This document shows positions 4,565 through 5,185 of a stretch of 5,185 bases of DNA, one piece after another. The notes under the pieces were generated by a model, which had not been told where the DNA came from, did not search any database, and saw only the letters and a program-made list of their open reading frames with translations. Numbering within the stretch: the first letter of the stretch is position 1; every line of letters starts with the position of its first letter. The translations under genes and the position numbers were made by a program. Origin of the DNA: an uncultured Nocardioides sp. (lineage in GTDB: Bacteria > Actinomycetota > Actinomycetes > Propionibacteriales > Nocardioidaceae); NCBI RefSeq assembly GCF_946885725.1, contig NZ_CAMPGZ010000247.1, forward strand, positions 1 to 5,185, read 5' to 3'.

Positions 4565-5185
4565 ATGACCACCAACCGCGACGCCATGCTCGAGAAGCTC
4601 GCCGCGCTCGACGCCGAGCACGCCAAGGCGGTCGCGGGCGGCGGCGAGAAGTACGTCGAGCGGCACCGCAAGCGCGGCAAGCTCACCGCCCGCGAGCGGA
4701 TCGAGCTGCTGCTCGACGAGGGCTCGGCGTTCCTCGAGCTGATGCCGCTGGCCGGCTGGGGCAGCGACTTCACCGTCGGTGCATCCGTCGTCACCGGCCT
4801 CGGCGTCGTGTCCGGCGTGGAGTGCATGGTGATCGCCAACGACCCGACCGTGCGTGGCGGGGCGAGCAACCCGTGGACGCTGAAGAAGGTGCAGCGCGCC
4901 GCGCAGATCGCCCGCGAGAACCACCTCCCCACCGTCAACCTCGTCGAGTCCGGGGGCGCGGACCTGCCGACGCAGAAGGAGATCTTCATCCCCGGCGGGC
5001 GGATGTTCCGCGAGCTCACCCAGGCGTCGGCGGCGAAGAACCCGACGATCGCGCTGGTGTTCGGCAACTCGACCGCCGGCGGCGCGTACGTCCCGGGCAT
5101 GAGCGACTACGTCGTCATGGTCAAGGAGCGCGCCAAGGTGTTCCTCGGCGGACCGCCGCTGGTGAAGATGGCGACCGGCGAGGAG
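4565..5185 (+). CDS. Acyl-CoA carboxylase, carboxyltransferase (beta) subunit, partial at the right edge
   Basis: The first 207 residues of a biotin-dependent carboxyltransferase; the gene continues past the window, and full-length relatives are about 510-540 residues. This subunit moves CO2 from carboxybiotin to an acyl- or enoyl-CoA. Visible N-terminal crotonase-fold features are [18 protein letters not shown] (37-54), [18 protein letters not shown] (91-108), [14 protein letters not shown] (126-139), the [15 protein letters not shown] oxyanion-hole region (167-181) and [15 protein letters not shown] (193-207). It is close to methylcrotonyl- and geranyl-CoA carboxylase beta chains, but the VFPDREHFGRIF segment typical of methylcrotonyl-CoA carboxylase is replaced by [14 protein letters not shown] (140-153). 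From memory, this variant resembles mycobacterial AccD2-type subunits, whose substrate is not settled. The context predicts that it carboxylates the product of the preceding dehydrogenase, with the biotin carboxylase subunit encoded next. Start ATG 4565 is the only one compatible with the family N-terminus. Confidence 0.92.
   Translation, partial: MTTNRDAMLEKLAALDAEHAKAVAGGGEKYVERHRKRGKLTARERIELLLDEGSAFLELMPLAGWGSDFTVGASVVTGLGVVSGVECMVIANDPTVRGGASNPWTLKKVQRAAQIARENHLPTVNLVESGGADLPTQKEIFIPGGRMFRELTQASAAKNPTIALVFGNSTAGGAYVPGMSDYVVMVKERAKVFLGGPPLVKMATGEE

Overview
The window is GC-rich DNA with strong G/C preference at third codon positions. It carries a compact, same-strand set of genes typical of a high-GC actinobacterium. 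Three things point to the Actinomycetota, and loosely to Nocardioides-like relatives: the TIGR03084-type mycothiol-related metalloprotein, the AtuA / acyl-CoA dehydrogenase / acyl-CoA carboxylase gene order, and the GGTGGTCGAGC...TGTCGAGACCA palindromes. The taxonomic call is inference; no rRNA or marker gene is present.

Layout: positions 1-153 are a repeat-rich upstream region. It holds four exact 12-bp tandem units, a REP-like palindrome and an AT-rich dyad that could be an operator. Five plus-strand genes follow: a TetR-family regulator (about 154-780), a DinB/mycothiol-type metalloprotein (777-1574), an AtuA/DUF1446 protein (1571-3331), an isovaleryl-CoA-type acyl-CoA dehydrogenase (3331-4494) and the N-terminal 207 residues of a biotin-dependent acyl-CoA carboxylase beta subunit (4565 to the window edge). 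The first four overlap by 4, 4 and 1 bases, so they look translationally coupled. The only gap is 70 bases before the carboxylase gene; it holds a small hairpin. No stretch over 300 bases lacks a gene.

The genes read as one catabolic operon. The regulator probably senses an acyl-CoA or related ligand. The dehydrogenase would put a double bond into a (probably branched) acyl-CoA, and the carboxylase would carboxylate the resulting enoyl-CoA, the logic shared by leucine/isovalerate and acyclic terpene (citronellol/geraniol) degradation. AtuA is required for terpene growth in Pseudomonas but its reaction is not established. The carboxylase lacks the segment typical of methylcrotonyl-CoA carboxylase, so the true substrate is open. 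A biotin carboxylase/BCCP subunit and an enoyl-CoA hydratase would be expected just past the right edge.

The most unusual feature is a 57-bp palindromic element (2890-2946) lying in frame inside the AtuA gene, in the linker between its two domains. A second palindrome overlaps the start codon of the dehydrogenase gene and supplies its first residues; it is a shortened, inverted version of the palindrome at 48-93. Small repeats therefore seem to have been absorbed into coding sequence twice in this operon.
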